A stretch of 64,000 nucleotides of DNA from positions 1 to 64,000 of the forward strand of contig CALCHY010000302.1 of the NCBI GenBank assembly GCA_937907415.1. The letters run 5' to 3'. The stretch is from an uncultured Trueperaceae bacterium. Its GTDB lineage: Bacteria; Deinococcota; Deinococci; Deinococcales; Trueperaceae. Within the stretch, counting starts at the first letter, position 1. Each line of letters begins with the position of its first letter. Below the pieces are notes generated by a model. It did not search any database. It had not been told where the DNA came from and saw only the letters and a list, made by a program, of their open reading frames with translations. The position numbers and the translations under genes are program-made. This document shows positions 1-8,066 of this stretch, piece after piece.

Positions 1-251
1 ATCAGACCCACCCCCCAACCCGAACCACCATGAGCAGCAAAACCCGAAATACCCAACCCCGACAAAGACACCCACGCCACATCCCCCGTCGCCACGAACA
101 CCAGCCCCGCCCCCGCCACCACCCACGCGAGCAACAACACCAGAAACTGCCGCCGCGACACCCGACCATGAAAAGACACCAACTCGCGCCACAACCCCCC
201 ACTCACACCACGACCCTCACCCCACCTCACGCGAGCCTCCGCACCCGTCAC
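1..251 (-). CDS. N-terminal part of a membrane protein, cut by window edge
   Basis: An open frame runs leftwards from a GTG at 251 off the left end of the window. It begins with about 30 mostly polar residues (MTGAEARVRWGEGRG...), followed by SRRQFLVLLLAWVVAGAGLV, a clear membrane segment at about residues 33-54, and then a Gly/Ser-rich stretch. A purine-rich GAGGGGG lies about 8 bases before the GTG. The GTG overlaps the TGA of the small frame upstream (GTGA), as in an operon. The product family is not recognisable from this piece. The opposite-strand frame over the same bases is Pro/His/Arg-rich and looks like its shadow. Confidence 0.5.
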   Translation of the reverse strand, partial: MTGAEARVRWGEGRGVSGGLWRELVSFHGRVSRRQFLVLLLAWVVAGAGLVFVATGDVAWVSLSGLGISGFAAHGGSGWGVGL

Positions 252-403
252 TCAGACCACCCCCTCGACTTCACACTCGAACGCGACTGCTTACGCGCGC
301 GCTTATCCCTCATCACGCGAGGCCCCCGCTTCACCTCATGCCCAGTCGGCAACCGATGCAACGGAGTCAACACCCCAACCCTAATGACCCTCTTCTTAGC
401 CAT
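248..403 (-). CDS. small basic hypothetical protein (51 aa)
   Basis: A short leftward frame starts at ATG 403 (MAKKRVIRVGVL...) and ends in a TGA that overlaps the GTG start of the next gene. An AGGGGG stands about 6 bases before the ATG. The product is rich in Arg and Lys, with no membrane segment and no family I know. An upstream in-frame ATG at 442 would add 13 residues. The coupling to the next frame and the ribosome site are the only support, so this is tentative. Confidence 0.35.
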   Translation of the reverse strand: MAKKRVIRVGVLTPLHRLPTGHEVKRGPRVMRDKRARKQSRSSVKSRGWSE

Positions 404-636
404 ACCCACCCCCTGCGCCGAAGGCGCTTCATACCAAACCACACAAGACGCACGCGAGCAGGAGCGAAGGGAGGCCCTTAGTCCCGAAGTGGAGGCCCTT
501 TAGGGCCGGAACGGAGGGACTGTCGCGCTCACGGACACGCCGTTATTGTCGTCCCAGACGCAAGAGTCGAAGGAAACGAGGTGGGTTTGGGGCGTTTATG
601 CCGTCACAGACGGCGTTTCTAAGGTTCTTGGGCTAT

Positions 637-830
637 GGGCCGGGTCTACGGCATTTTCTGTGGGCCGGGTCTAGGTTGCTGTAGGCCGGGTCTAAGTGCC
701 CAATAGGCCGGGTCTCCGCCGTATGGGCCGGGTCGAACTCACCTGTGGGCCGGGTCGAGTAGCTAGAGGCCGGGTAGCCGGAGGACGCACCCTGCTGCGG
801 GCTGGGTCCCAGGATGCGTGGGCCGGATCC
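637..830. repeat. iteron-like array, nine copies of (G/A)GGCCGGGTC(T)
   Basis: Direct repeats of a 10-12 base unit, best form GGGCCGGGTCTA, start at 637, 662, 683, 705, 725, 747, 767, 799 and 820. Centre spacing is mostly 20-25 bases, about two helical turns, so bound proteins would line up on one face. The last two copies are degenerate (GGGCTGGGTCC, GGGCCGGATCC). Arrays like this are plasmid origin iterons or partition centromeres; the neighbouring ParB gene fits either role. Confidence 0.75.
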
Positions 831-903
831 AGACCGATAACCAGAAGGCTATTGGCATACTGGCTTCCGCCCGCTCGCGAAGCTGTCGCGCCCCCTAGCG
901 AGT

Positions 904-976
904 TAGAAGACCGGCGTTCTACTTTGCTCCTTGAAGCCCATCGGACGACGACGAGAACTAGAAGACCGGCGTTCTA
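904..976. repeat. two identical 18-bp near-palindromes
   Basis: TAGAAGACCGGCGTTCTA occurs at 904-921 and again, identically, at 959-976, a 55-base period. Each copy is an inverted repeat (TAGAA...TTCTA around CCGG), 14 of 18 positions symmetric. They lie between the iterons and parB. They could be ParB-binding (parS-like) or regulator sites. Confidence 0.6.
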
Positions 977-1082
977 ACAGGCTGGGTGTTGACCCCCGCG
1001 AACCGTCCGGCATGAGGCTGGTGCTGTGAACTCGAGCGCGGATACTTCACGTGAGCGTGTGAGAAAGATAGGCGAAAGGCAT

Positions 1083-1106
1083 CGGCCCCGCATGTGCGCG
1101 GGGCCG
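1083..1106 (-). terminator. hairpin downstream of parB
   Basis: CGGCCCCGC and GCGGGGCCG form a perfect 9-bp stem with a 6-base loop, 26 bases after the parB stop. The tail on the minus strand is only weakly T-rich (CTTTC), so it may be a processing or weak termination hairpin. Confidence 0.5.
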
Positions 1107-1131
1107 TGGCCACTTTCAACTGTGGGTGTTA

Positions 1132-2106
1132 CTAGGCTGCCTTAGTGCCCTCACTCACCTGGCCAGCCTCCCTAAGGACATACTCCTCGAGAGCAGCGAG
1201 CGTTTTGTCGACATGAGTAACGGCGTCGTTTGACAGGAGGCGACGATGCTTGACGTAGGTCTTGCGGAACTCAGTCGCCTTAGTCGCTACTTTGACGCGA
1301 TTCTCCTCCTCGGGGCGCTCTAGGACCCTACCCTTCAGAAGGTCATTGATCTCGCGCCTGAGCTGCGCGCGCGTCCAGCCGTTAGCGATCGTATTCCACA
1401 TCAGGTGGTTCCTGGTCTCGTCATCCTTGACTCGGTTAAGCACCCTAGCTTTCGAGAGGTCGAGTGCTCCGAGGCGGAGTTGGTTCTGGAGTTCAGGATG
1501 CAGTGCGAAGACGTTGAGCTGTGTGGTTGCGAATGAGTTCCAATGACGGCCGAGAGCACGGAACATTGCCTTGGTCTTCTCGGCGGCTTCCGCCTCCTCG
1601 GCGCGGAGGGTCTTGTTGTGCATGCGGCGCAGGAACTTCACAACCTGATCGGTACTTGCGAAAGCGAGCTCGCGGCGCACGATCTCCGTGACCCCCACGG
1701 CGAGCTCGAAGTCGTTGAGGTCGGACCGCTGCATGTTCTCGATGAGCGCCAGCCGCTTGAGGTCATCATCTCCAAGGGGTTGGGCCTCAGTGTCCACCTT
1801 GACGACTGCAGGGATGGAGTCGAGCCCGGCCGCCTGAGCTGCGCGGTAACGGCGTTCGCCCGCAATAATCATGAACTGGTTGTCGCCTACCGGCCTTACC
1901 AGAATCGGTTGTAGCACTCCCTCTTTGATGATCGACTCGGTGAGCCACTTGTGCTGGAGATCGTCGAAGAACGTGCGAGGTTGATCGGGGTTGGGCTTGA
2001 GCTTGCTCATCGGAACCCGAATGGGCGGGTCACTTGCCTCGGGCCGGGCGACGGCCCTCATATCGGCTTCTCTCTGCGTGTTGTGTTCGCTGTTTTCATG
2101 TTCCAT
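1132..2106 (-). CDS. parB: ParB/Spo0J-family partition protein
   Basis: A 324-residue protein with the ParB N-terminal domain at about residues 29-130. It shows the CTP-binding box GERRYRAA (83-90) and the second box ENMQRSDL (123-130). A helical DNA-binding region follows (SKARVLNR..., WTRAQLRREI). ParB spreads from parS sites and works with a ParA ATPase to segregate replicons; no ParA is in the window, so it would act in trans, lie just outside, or this ParB may instead regulate genes. The first 28 residues are charged and poorly conserved. ATG 2106 is preceded by GGGAGG about 12 bases upstream. The gene is divergent from the small gene at 2154 and flanked downstream by iterons and palindromes, its likely DNA targets. 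Confidence 0.88.
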   Translation of the reverse strand: MEHENSEHNTQREADMRAVARPEASDPPIRVPMSKLKPNPDQPRTFFDDLQHKWLTESIIKEGVLQPILVRPVGDNQFMIIAGERRYRAAQAAGLDSIPAVVKVDTEAQPLGDDDLKRLALIENMQRSDLNDFELAVGVTEIVRRELAFASTDQVVKFLRRMHNKTLRAEEAEAAEKTKAMFRALGRHWNSFATTQLNVFALHPELQNQLRLGALDLSKARVLNRVKDDETRNHLMWNTIANGWTRAQLRREINDLLKGRVLERPEEENRVKVATKATEFRKTYVKHRRLLSNDAVTHVDKTLAALEEYVLREAGQVSEGTKAA

Positions 2107-2153
2107 ATAGGGTGCTATCCTCCCGGCCCTAGCGAGCCTCTTATGAATCCATC

Positions 2154-2492
2154 ATGCCACAACTCTCTGAATCAGCCGGAGCGCAAAATGCTGGGGTGAG
2201 CCGCGTTGGGGTAAACGAATCCCGCAGGGCGGTCAGGCGGTATCTTGAGAGAGTGGATTCGTCAGAGCAGGATCAACAGCTATTCGAGCGTTTGCTGGAG
2301 CTAGAGCGGCCCCTGGTGGAAGCCGTCTGGCGGCAAGTCATCTACGGCGAGACACTCGAGAGTGTCCTCGCCGCCCTAAAGGATCCTTACGCTCCCGACG
2401 ATGGCATGGAGGCCCGTGTTCACGAATTGGTGAGCGGCGCGTACCGGCACATCCAGCGAGTCGAGGCCAAAAAGGCTAAGGTCGCCAATTGA
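2154..2492 (+). CDS. hypothetical protein (112 aa), divergent from parB
   Basis: A soluble, acidic, helix-rich protein with no signal or membrane segment. Residues 25-60 (RAVRRYLERV...LFERLLELERP) and the C-terminal ...AYRHIQRVEAKKAK look like amphipathic helices. I recognise no family. Only 47 bases separate its start from parB, so the two promoters share this gap and joint control is possible. No clear ribosome site precedes ATG 2154; an alternative ATG is at 2187. Confidence 0.5.
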   Translation: MPQLSESAGAQNAGVSRVGVNESRRAVRRYLERVDSSEQDQQLFERLLELERPLVEAVWRQVIYGETLESVLAALKDPYAPDDGMEARVHELVSGAYRHIQRVEAKKAKVAN

Positions 2493-2493
2493 A

Positions 2494-2517
2494 CGGCGCC
2501 CCGTAGTAAGGGCGCCG
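2494..2517. terminator. bidirectional terminator hairpin
   Basis: CGGCGCCC and GGGCGCCG form a perfect 8-bp stem with loop CGTAGTAA, lying between the converging 112-aa gene and the helicase gene. Confidence 0.6.
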
Positions 2518-2565
2518 CCAGCGAATCGTCGAGTCTTATCGCGTCGTTACAAACGCCGGGAATTG

Positions 2566-5500
2566 TTATGCGGCAACGAGAGCGATCCAGCAGACCAGAT
2601 GCACGTCCTCGATGGTGATTTCGGGTAGTGGCTTGATCTCTTCCGGGGGTTGTAGTCCCAAGTCCTTCACCACTTGAAGGACGGCGTTCACCCTATCGCC
2701 GGGGTTGACGTGATCGTTCATTGCCTGCCGGATCATTCGTTGCGTGCGGGTGTCGTAGGGCGCCTCGATCGTGTCGAGTAGAAGGTGGAAATCTTCAGCG
2801 CCCATGTCCGGCGGCCGGTGCTCGCGCAGGAGTTCCGCGGCATCGCGCATTGGCTTGGGGATGGCGGGCTTTAGGTTTCGCGGGTCCGTGGCGACCTCCC
2901 ATTCGGCGAGGATGTCCGCGCGCGCGGCCGCCCAGGCGTCATAGGCGGCGCGGCGCATCCCATCAGGTAGCACACGCTCCTCGTTCTGGCTGCTTACGAC
3001 GCGCGATAGGCAGGCGAGTGTGTCGGCCTGGAGGTTCTCGGTTTCGAGCGTTCCGGTCTCGTTGACGGGAAGCCAGCGGTACTTGGGGTTCGGGTCGTCG
3101 CCTACGCGAGCGCAGAAGACGAAACCCGGTCGGTCATTGGTGGCCTTGCCGGTGCCGCTAGTCCACGGGAGTCCAGTCACGCGTCGCTTGAGTTCTGGAT
3201 CCCTCATGGCGTTGGCGAGTTCTTGTCGGAACTCCTCACCGGATAGGGCTCCGCCTTCTAGCCCGTCCTCGAAGAGGCTAGCGTCCTCTAGCCTGAGTTG
3301 CTCGATGCGTTCCTTTGTGTGCGTGAAGATCTGCTCGCTGGCTTTGGAGCCGGGGACAATCTCGCCTTCGACACCGATGCTCTTGGCGGCTTGCGTAATC
3401 TTGCGCTGGAGGGTGGCTTCGAGGTTGAGGAGCGCGTCGAGTTGTTGGTTGGGGAAGAAGCATCTGAGGTAGACGCGCTTGTGGGGTGAGCCGATGCGGT
3501 CGATGCGTCCGTGGCGCTGCACTAGGCGCATGGGGTTCCATGGGAGGTCGTAGTTGATGATGTGCCGCGCCTGCTGCAGGTTCACGCCCTCCGCTAACAC
3601 GTCGGTGCTGACGAGCAGGTCGTATTTGTCCGGCTGGCTGGCTGGCGCGCCGCTACTCACCGGCGCGAAGCCCGCCAGCGCCTGACTAGTGTTGTCCTCG
3701 CTCCCGCTGGTGCTGATGAGGCGCCCGCGGTACGAAGCTAACCGCGGGTCGGTCGCGACCGCATCCTTGAGGCGCTTCATGATCCAGGTGACCGTGTCGG
3801 CGTAATATGAGAACAAGATGACCTTGCGCTTGTCGCGCTCCTCGTTCGGGTCCGTCGCCTCCCGCTTGGCTTGCGTCGCGATCTCCGCGAGCTCCTCGAC
3901 CAACTGATCGAGTTTGGTGTCACTCTCGAGCGTGATGCGTTCTGCTTCTTCCGCGAACCGCTCGAGCAGGTCACGATCAGCGGTGACGGCCGTCCTCAAG
4001 CCTGCTACGTCGTAGTCGCTGGCGGGATCGGCGCGGCCCTTGCTGATGAGTTCGGGGTCGAACTCGTCGCTATCCGTTTTGCGCCATGCGGCGAGCGCTT
4101 CCCCAGTGAGCACCCAACCGTCGTCGAGAGCGCGGAGGAAGTCGTCATGGCTGGCGGCCATCTTGCGGCACGTCATGGCGAAAGCGTATGAGCTGGACTC
4201 GAAACGCTTCAGCAGCATTGAGCGCAGCAGCCCAGCGGCCTGCAACTCGAACGCCTCCGCTCCGTCGTCCTTCTGGTAGGCGGTAGGAACGTAGCGCGCG
4301 AGGCTCAACTGCTCGCCGTACTCGAACTCGGTGGGGTGGGGGAGGGGACTGTCGTCGTCCTCGGGGTTGACGCCGATAGCGTACGCGAAACGCGCGAAAT
4401 AGTCGGGCATGTCGGCCGCTAAGGGGTAGTCGACGCGTTGCACGACTGGCTGCGGGAAGGTAATGGTGATCTCCACGTCGCCTTTGCGGATGCGCTCGTG
4501 CGGGTAGAACTTCTTCACGAAGCGCCGCGTGCGCCTCACCGCTACCGCGTCAAGCACATCGAATAGCTTGTCTGGTGACAGGTCGTTGGGGTCTTCGGCC
4601 TCGGCCTCATGAAAGTGCTTGCGCAGCGAGGGGATGCCGGCGGGGAGGAACTGGGCGTCGTTGCGGATGAAGTACGCGAGCAGGTGGTAGAGGTCCCAGA
4701 GGTTGTTGTTCACGGGGGTGGCGGTGAGCAGCACGACCTCTTTACGTGGGCTGCCTTCCAGGAACCTTCGGAGTGTGGCGGCACGATCGGCGTCAGGGTT
4801 GCGGTAGGCGTGCGCCTCGTCAATCACGACCATGGCGTACTCGCTGGGGTCGTGCCACAGTACGAGGCCGCCATTACCGCCTAACCGACTGTCCATGGAG
4901 AGCTGCTGGTAAGAGACGCACTGAATCTTGAGGTCGTAGTCGATGAGGAACCGATTCCACGGCCCGTCCCGCAGCGCGGCTGGCGCGACTAAGAGCACTC
5001 GCTGACGACGATCATGAACGGCTCTCCGCATGAGCTCGCCCGCCAGGAACGTCTTACCAAGACCAACACCGTCCGCAATGAGTACGCCCGAGTGCCGGTT
5101 AAGGTAATCAAGCGCCCTGTAGAGACCATCTCGTTGGAAGGCCGTCAGGCTGAGGCCCACTTGGGGTTCATCGCGGTCGATCTCGTTGCGGTAGCGCTCC
5201 CACAACATGCGCAAATAGATCTCGTATGGCGTGTGGTGCTCGAAGCGCTGCTCGTACAAGCCGGCCAGGTCGTAAGGTTCGGCTTCACTCCAGAGCTCGT
5301 CGAACCACTCGAGCACCTCCCCAACGACGCCTGGTTGATAGGCGCCTAGGTTGAGCTCGAAGTTGCTGGTGAGGCCCGCCTGAGTGAGGTTGGAGGAGCC
5401 CGCCAGCACTCCATCTGGGCCGCTCTCAACGATGTACGCCTTGCCGTGTAGGAACCGGCGTGTGAGGCGCCGCACCTCGACCCGTTCTGACCGGAGCCAG

Positions 5501-5904
5501 GTGAGGAGGCGCTCGATGAGGGCGTCGGCCTGGGGGTCGAAGGCGGTGAGGTTGCGGTCCTCGGTCATGCGTTGGTGGTGCTCGCGTAGCGCTTGCTTTA
5601 GTCTCTCGCGCGCGTCGTCCTCGGGGAGTACGTCGGCCTTGAGGGCGCGTAGGCGGCGTAGGTCGTCGGCGACGTCGGGCTCGGCGCCAACCAGTAGGCG
5701 CACTGCTTGCGTCTGTTCGAGTTGGTCGGCCAGGAGCTTGAACCCACCGGGGTTGAAGTAGGCGGTGGCGATCGCCAGGCGCGGCGGCTCGCGCATGGTC
5801 GAGAGCAGGTGATTCCAGTACCCCTGCAGGGCGCTGGCGACGGTCTTGCCCTGCCGGTTCGTGACGACCTCGGGTTTGGGGTTCGTGCGCGTGTCGACGC
5901 TCAT
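2566..5904 (-). CDS. PLD-nuclease/SNF2-type helicase fusion (defence)
   Basis: A 1112-residue protein. The N-terminal third is a phospholipase-D-like domain with HGK (H153, K155), GSSN (169-172) and FELN (182-185), the usual set in PLD nucleases. A superfamily-2 SNF2-like helicase follows: Walker A GVGLGKT (279-285), DEAH (362-365), TATPVNN and the C-terminal box QRHGRIDRIG. Such proteins translocate on double-stranded DNA and occur in restriction and phage-defence loci (DISARM DrmD/DrmC supply related parts as separate genes). It is the last gene of the leftward cassette, 28 bases after the DUF262 gene. I infer the effector or translocase role, with the PLD domain as possible nuclease. ATG 5904 follows the neighbour closely. 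Confidence 0.85.
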   Translation of the reverse strand: MSVDTRTNPKPEVVTNRQGKTVASALQGYWNHLLSTMREPPRLAIATAYFNPGGFKLLADQLEQTQAVRLLVGAEPDVADDLRRLRALKADVLPEDDARERLKQALREHHQRMTEDRNLTAFDPQADALIERLLTWLRSERVEVRRLTRRFLHGKAYIVESGPDGVLAGSSNLTQAGLTSNFELNLGAYQPGVVGEVLEWFDELWSEAEPYDLAGLYEQRFEHHTPYEIYLRMLWERYRNEIDRDEPQVGLSLTAFQRDGLYRALDYLNRHSGVLIADGVGLGKTFLAGELMRRAVHDRRQRVLLVAPAALRDGPWNRFLIDYDLKIQCVSYQQLSMDSRLGGNGGLVLWHDPSEYAMVVIDEAHAYRNPDADRAATLRRFLEGSPRKEVVLLTATPVNNNLWDLYHLLAYFIRNDAQFLPAGIPSLRKHFHEAEAEDPNDLSPDKLFDVLDAVAVRRTRRFVKKFYPHERIRKGDVEITITFPQPVVQRVDYPLAADMPDYFARFAYAIGVNPEDDDSPLPHPTEFEYGEQLSLARYVPTAYQKDDGAEAFELQAAGLLRSMLLKRFESSSYAFAMTCRKMAASHDDFLRALDDGWVLTGEALAAWRKTDSDEFDPELISKGRADPASDYDVAGLRTAVTADRDLLERFAEEAERITLESDTKLDQLVEELAEIATQAKREATDPNEERDKRKVILFSYYADTVTWIMKRLKDAVATDPRLASYRGRLISTSGSEDNTSQALAGFAPVSSGAPASQPDKYDLLVSTDVLAEGVNLQQARHIINYDLPWNPMRLVQRHGRIDRIGSPHKRVYLRCFFPNQQLDALLNLEATLQRKITQAAKSIGVEGEIVPGSKASEQIFTHTKERIEQLRLEDASLFEDGLEGGALSGEEFRQELANAMRDPELKRRVTGLPWTSGTGKATNDRPGFVFCARVGDDPNPKYRWLPVNETGTLETENLQADTLACLSRVVSSQNEERVLPDGMRRAAYDAWAAARADILAEWEVATDPRNLKPAIPKPMRDAAELLREHRPPDMGAEDFHLLLDTIEAPYDTRTQRMIRQAMNDHVNPGDRVNAVLQVVKDLGLQPPEEIKPLPEITIEDVHLVCWIALVAA

Positions 5905-5932
5905 GCGGCTGCCCTAGTTTGCTCTTGAGGCT

Positions 5933-8038
5933 TCATGCCTCTACCTCGCCGTTGCCTAGTTGCCGCTCGAACGCCTGACGCACGAGCCCCATCACGTATG
6001 GGAGTTCGTCCTCGGAAAAGAGGCCGACCTCTGCGTCACCGTTGCCCCAGCGCCCGATGTTGGTTATGTCGCGCGCCAGGCCGCGCGGGTCGTCGAGCTC
6101 GCGGAAGGGGAGGTTGAGCGAGAGCCGCAAGCGATTCTTCTGGGGTACCGCAACGACGAAGTTAGTCTCGGCCTTGAAGGCCACGTAGTGCTTGAGGAAC
6201 TCCTCGGTGACGGCAGGATCCAGCGCCAGCACCTCGCGCCTGAACCGCTCGAACAGGGGCCGCATCGGGCTATTGTCCGCCAGGTTCGGGTGGTCCTCGA
6301 TGGTGTAACCCACCGCGGTCGTAGCCGGGCGCTTGTAGGCCTCGAAGGCCGAGGGCGGAAGGCTGGGGAAGCGCCACACGGTGGTGGCGAAGTCAGTGAG
6401 CCGCGCGGCACGCTTTTTGATGGCTGCCTCGTCCCAGCGCTCGAGCATCCCTAGGCCAGCATTGAGCCGTAGGGGACTCTCCTTAAAGCCGCCGCGCATG
6501 TCGCGCTTCTGGAGGAACGGGCGGTCGCTGTACTCGGCGTTGTAACCCGTCAGCGTCAGGTTCCCTAGCGTGTGCAGGTAGGTCGCTTGCACCCGCTGCC
6601 ACTCCGGGCCCAGGTCGTCTCGCCACTTCTGCGACAGGTTCTCGTTCTGCGGCAGGATGTGCTCGATGGTGTACTCGCCCACGGGGACGAGTTCCTTGCG
6701 GCCGTGGTTCTCCAGGCGCCGCAGCCAGTAGCTGCGGTTGCCGAAGTTGTAGAGGTCGCGCTCCATCAGCGCGCTCTGGAACTCCGCGTCGCTCGGAAAG
6801 CGGCGGTACGAGGGGAGTAGGCGTAGCTGAGCCTTTAGGCTCTCCAGATAGCGGTCCTTCTTGATGCCGCGCGCCAGCGTGGCGAAAGTCTTGTTCAGCG
6901 AGTTAGTGGGAACGGCGCACACCGCGCGCCGGAACACGTACGACTCAACCAGGGTCACGGCGTCAACGAAGTCCTCGCGCGCCAGCACCCCCACAGCGTA
7001 GTCCCGATACAGCTCGAGCAGGAACGGGTACGCCACCTCGACGCGCAGCTCGCGCAAGTCACGGAATGCCGCCTTGAGTTCTTTGTCGGGTTCCTGGTCG
7101 AGTGCCATGGCGCAGTAGTAGCCCGCGAACTCTTGCACCTCGGCCACTAGCTCGTCGACCTCGACGCCCGCCCGCTCTTGCTCGCGCGCGTAGCGCTTGA
7201 ACGCCTCGTAGACCTCGCCGACCCGCGGGATCTCGCCGGTTTTGACGGTGAGGTAGTGGCGCATGAACCTGTCGAAGTGCGCGCCGTACGCTTCCTGCCC
7301 GAAGGCGAGCTCCATTGGGCGCCAGTGCTCCTGGTAGAGGCGCGTCTGGTGATTTGGCTCCAATCCCATCAGCACGAAGTTGCGGATCAAATCTGCTTGG
7401 CTCAGCTCCCGGCCGGTCGAGTTCATGCTCTCGAAGATTAGCTGCGGGTTGTCCTGGTCGCGCGACAAGGAGATGTCGACGATCACTAGCTTGGCGAGTC
7501 CCTTGCAGAACGCCGCCAGGTCGTCACCCAGCCGGCTCATCCACTCCTCGAACAGCCCGAAGTTCTCCTGGACGCGCATAGAGGCCTCTGAAGGTAGTGG
7601 CTTCTGCTGTAAGTGCGCGAGTAGCGTTTGCTTGTCGGTCTGCGTCAGGAGCAGCTTGAAGCCGAGTTCGCCGTCCTCCTCGGGGTTGAGCAGGTAGTAG
7701 TTGCGTAGGCGCTTGGCGGAGAAGCCGGGCACCGGTTCGCTGTCGCCCAGCCGCCTAGCCAGGGCCTCCAGCATGAGCATCACGGTGGTCAGGCGCTGCT
7801 GACCGTCGATGACCAGGAGCGGAGACATGGTGGTGACCTGGTACAGGCCCTGCTCGATGTAGACGATGGAGCCCACGAAGTGCGCGGCAACGCTGTCTTC
7901 CTTGCCGGCGCGCAGCACGTCGTCCCACAACTGGCGGCACTCGGGTTCCGTCCAGCTGTAGGTGCGCTGGTAGATGGGGATGATGAACTGCGGCGAGGCC
8001 TTCAGGAACTCGAGAAGTTTCGCCTCGGTGGCTTTCAT
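5933..8038 (-). CDS. GmrSD-like DUF262/DUF1524 protein with DUF5655 tail
   Basis: A 701-residue protein. Near residue 78 it has the DUF262 signature DGQQRLTT, the ParB-like NTPase box of GmrS. Near residue 461 it has EHILPQ followed by LGNLTLTGYN, the HNH core of DUF1524 (GmrD). The last 100 residues, with LNLPFRELDDPRGLARD and GRWGNGDAEVGL, match a DUF5655-type domain. GmrSD proteins are nucleotide-dependent nucleases that cut modified phage DNA; here both subunits are fused. It sits between the methyltransferase and the helicase with 28-base gaps, so it is probably co-transcribed. Whether its target is modified or unmodified DNA cannot be told. ATG 8038. Confidence 0.88.
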   Translation of the reverse strand: MKATEAKLLEFLKASPQFIIPIYQRTYSWTEPECRQLWDDVLRAGKEDSVAAHFVGSIVYIEQGLYQVTTMSPLLVIDGQQRLTTVMLMLEALARRLGDSEPVPGFSAKRLRNYYLLNPEEDGELGFKLLLTQTDKQTLLAHLQQKPLPSEASMRVQENFGLFEEWMSRLGDDLAAFCKGLAKLVIVDISLSRDQDNPQLIFESMNSTGRELSQADLIRNFVLMGLEPNHQTRLYQEHWRPMELAFGQEAYGAHFDRFMRHYLTVKTGEIPRVGEVYEAFKRYAREQERAGVEVDELVAEVQEFAGYYCAMALDQEPDKELKAAFRDLRELRVEVAYPFLLELYRDYAVGVLAREDFVDAVTLVESYVFRRAVCAVPTNSLNKTFATLARGIKKDRYLESLKAQLRLLPSYRRFPSDAEFQSALMERDLYNFGNRSYWLRRLENHGRKELVPVGEYTIEHILPQNENLSQKWRDDLGPEWQRVQATYLHTLGNLTLTGYNAEYSDRPFLQKRDMRGGFKESPLRLNAGLGMLERWDEAAIKKRAARLTDFATTVWRFPSLPPSAFEAYKRPATTAVGYTIEDHPNLADNSPMRPLFERFRREVLALDPAVTEEFLKHYVAFKAETNFVVAVPQKNRLRLSLNLPFRELDDPRGLARDITNIGRWGNGDAEVGLFSEDELPYVMGLVRQAFERQLGNGEVEA

Positions 8039-8066
8039 GCATTCCCCAAGCTAGTAGTACATCGGC

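Larger units (their letters stand above)
404..1131. other. non-coding region with iterons and palindromes
   Basis: No convincing gene is present. It contains a GCGCC/GGCGC hairpin near 417-429, two copies of GAGGCCCTT around 473-500, a GCCGTC-ACA-GACGGC inverted repeat at 600-614, the iteron array, the paired 18-bp near-palindromes and the hairpin downstream of parB. The mix is typical of a replication or partition locus (inference). Confidence 0.5.

Noticed and set aside
30..503. 157-codon rightward open frame at the left end
   Set aside because: Composition is almost only Pro, His, Arg and Thr, as expected for the antisense of a GC-rich coding strand; the minus strand has a better frame with a membrane segment.
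696..977. 93-codon open frame over the iterons
   Set aside because: It is made of the repeat units themselves and has no protein-like features.
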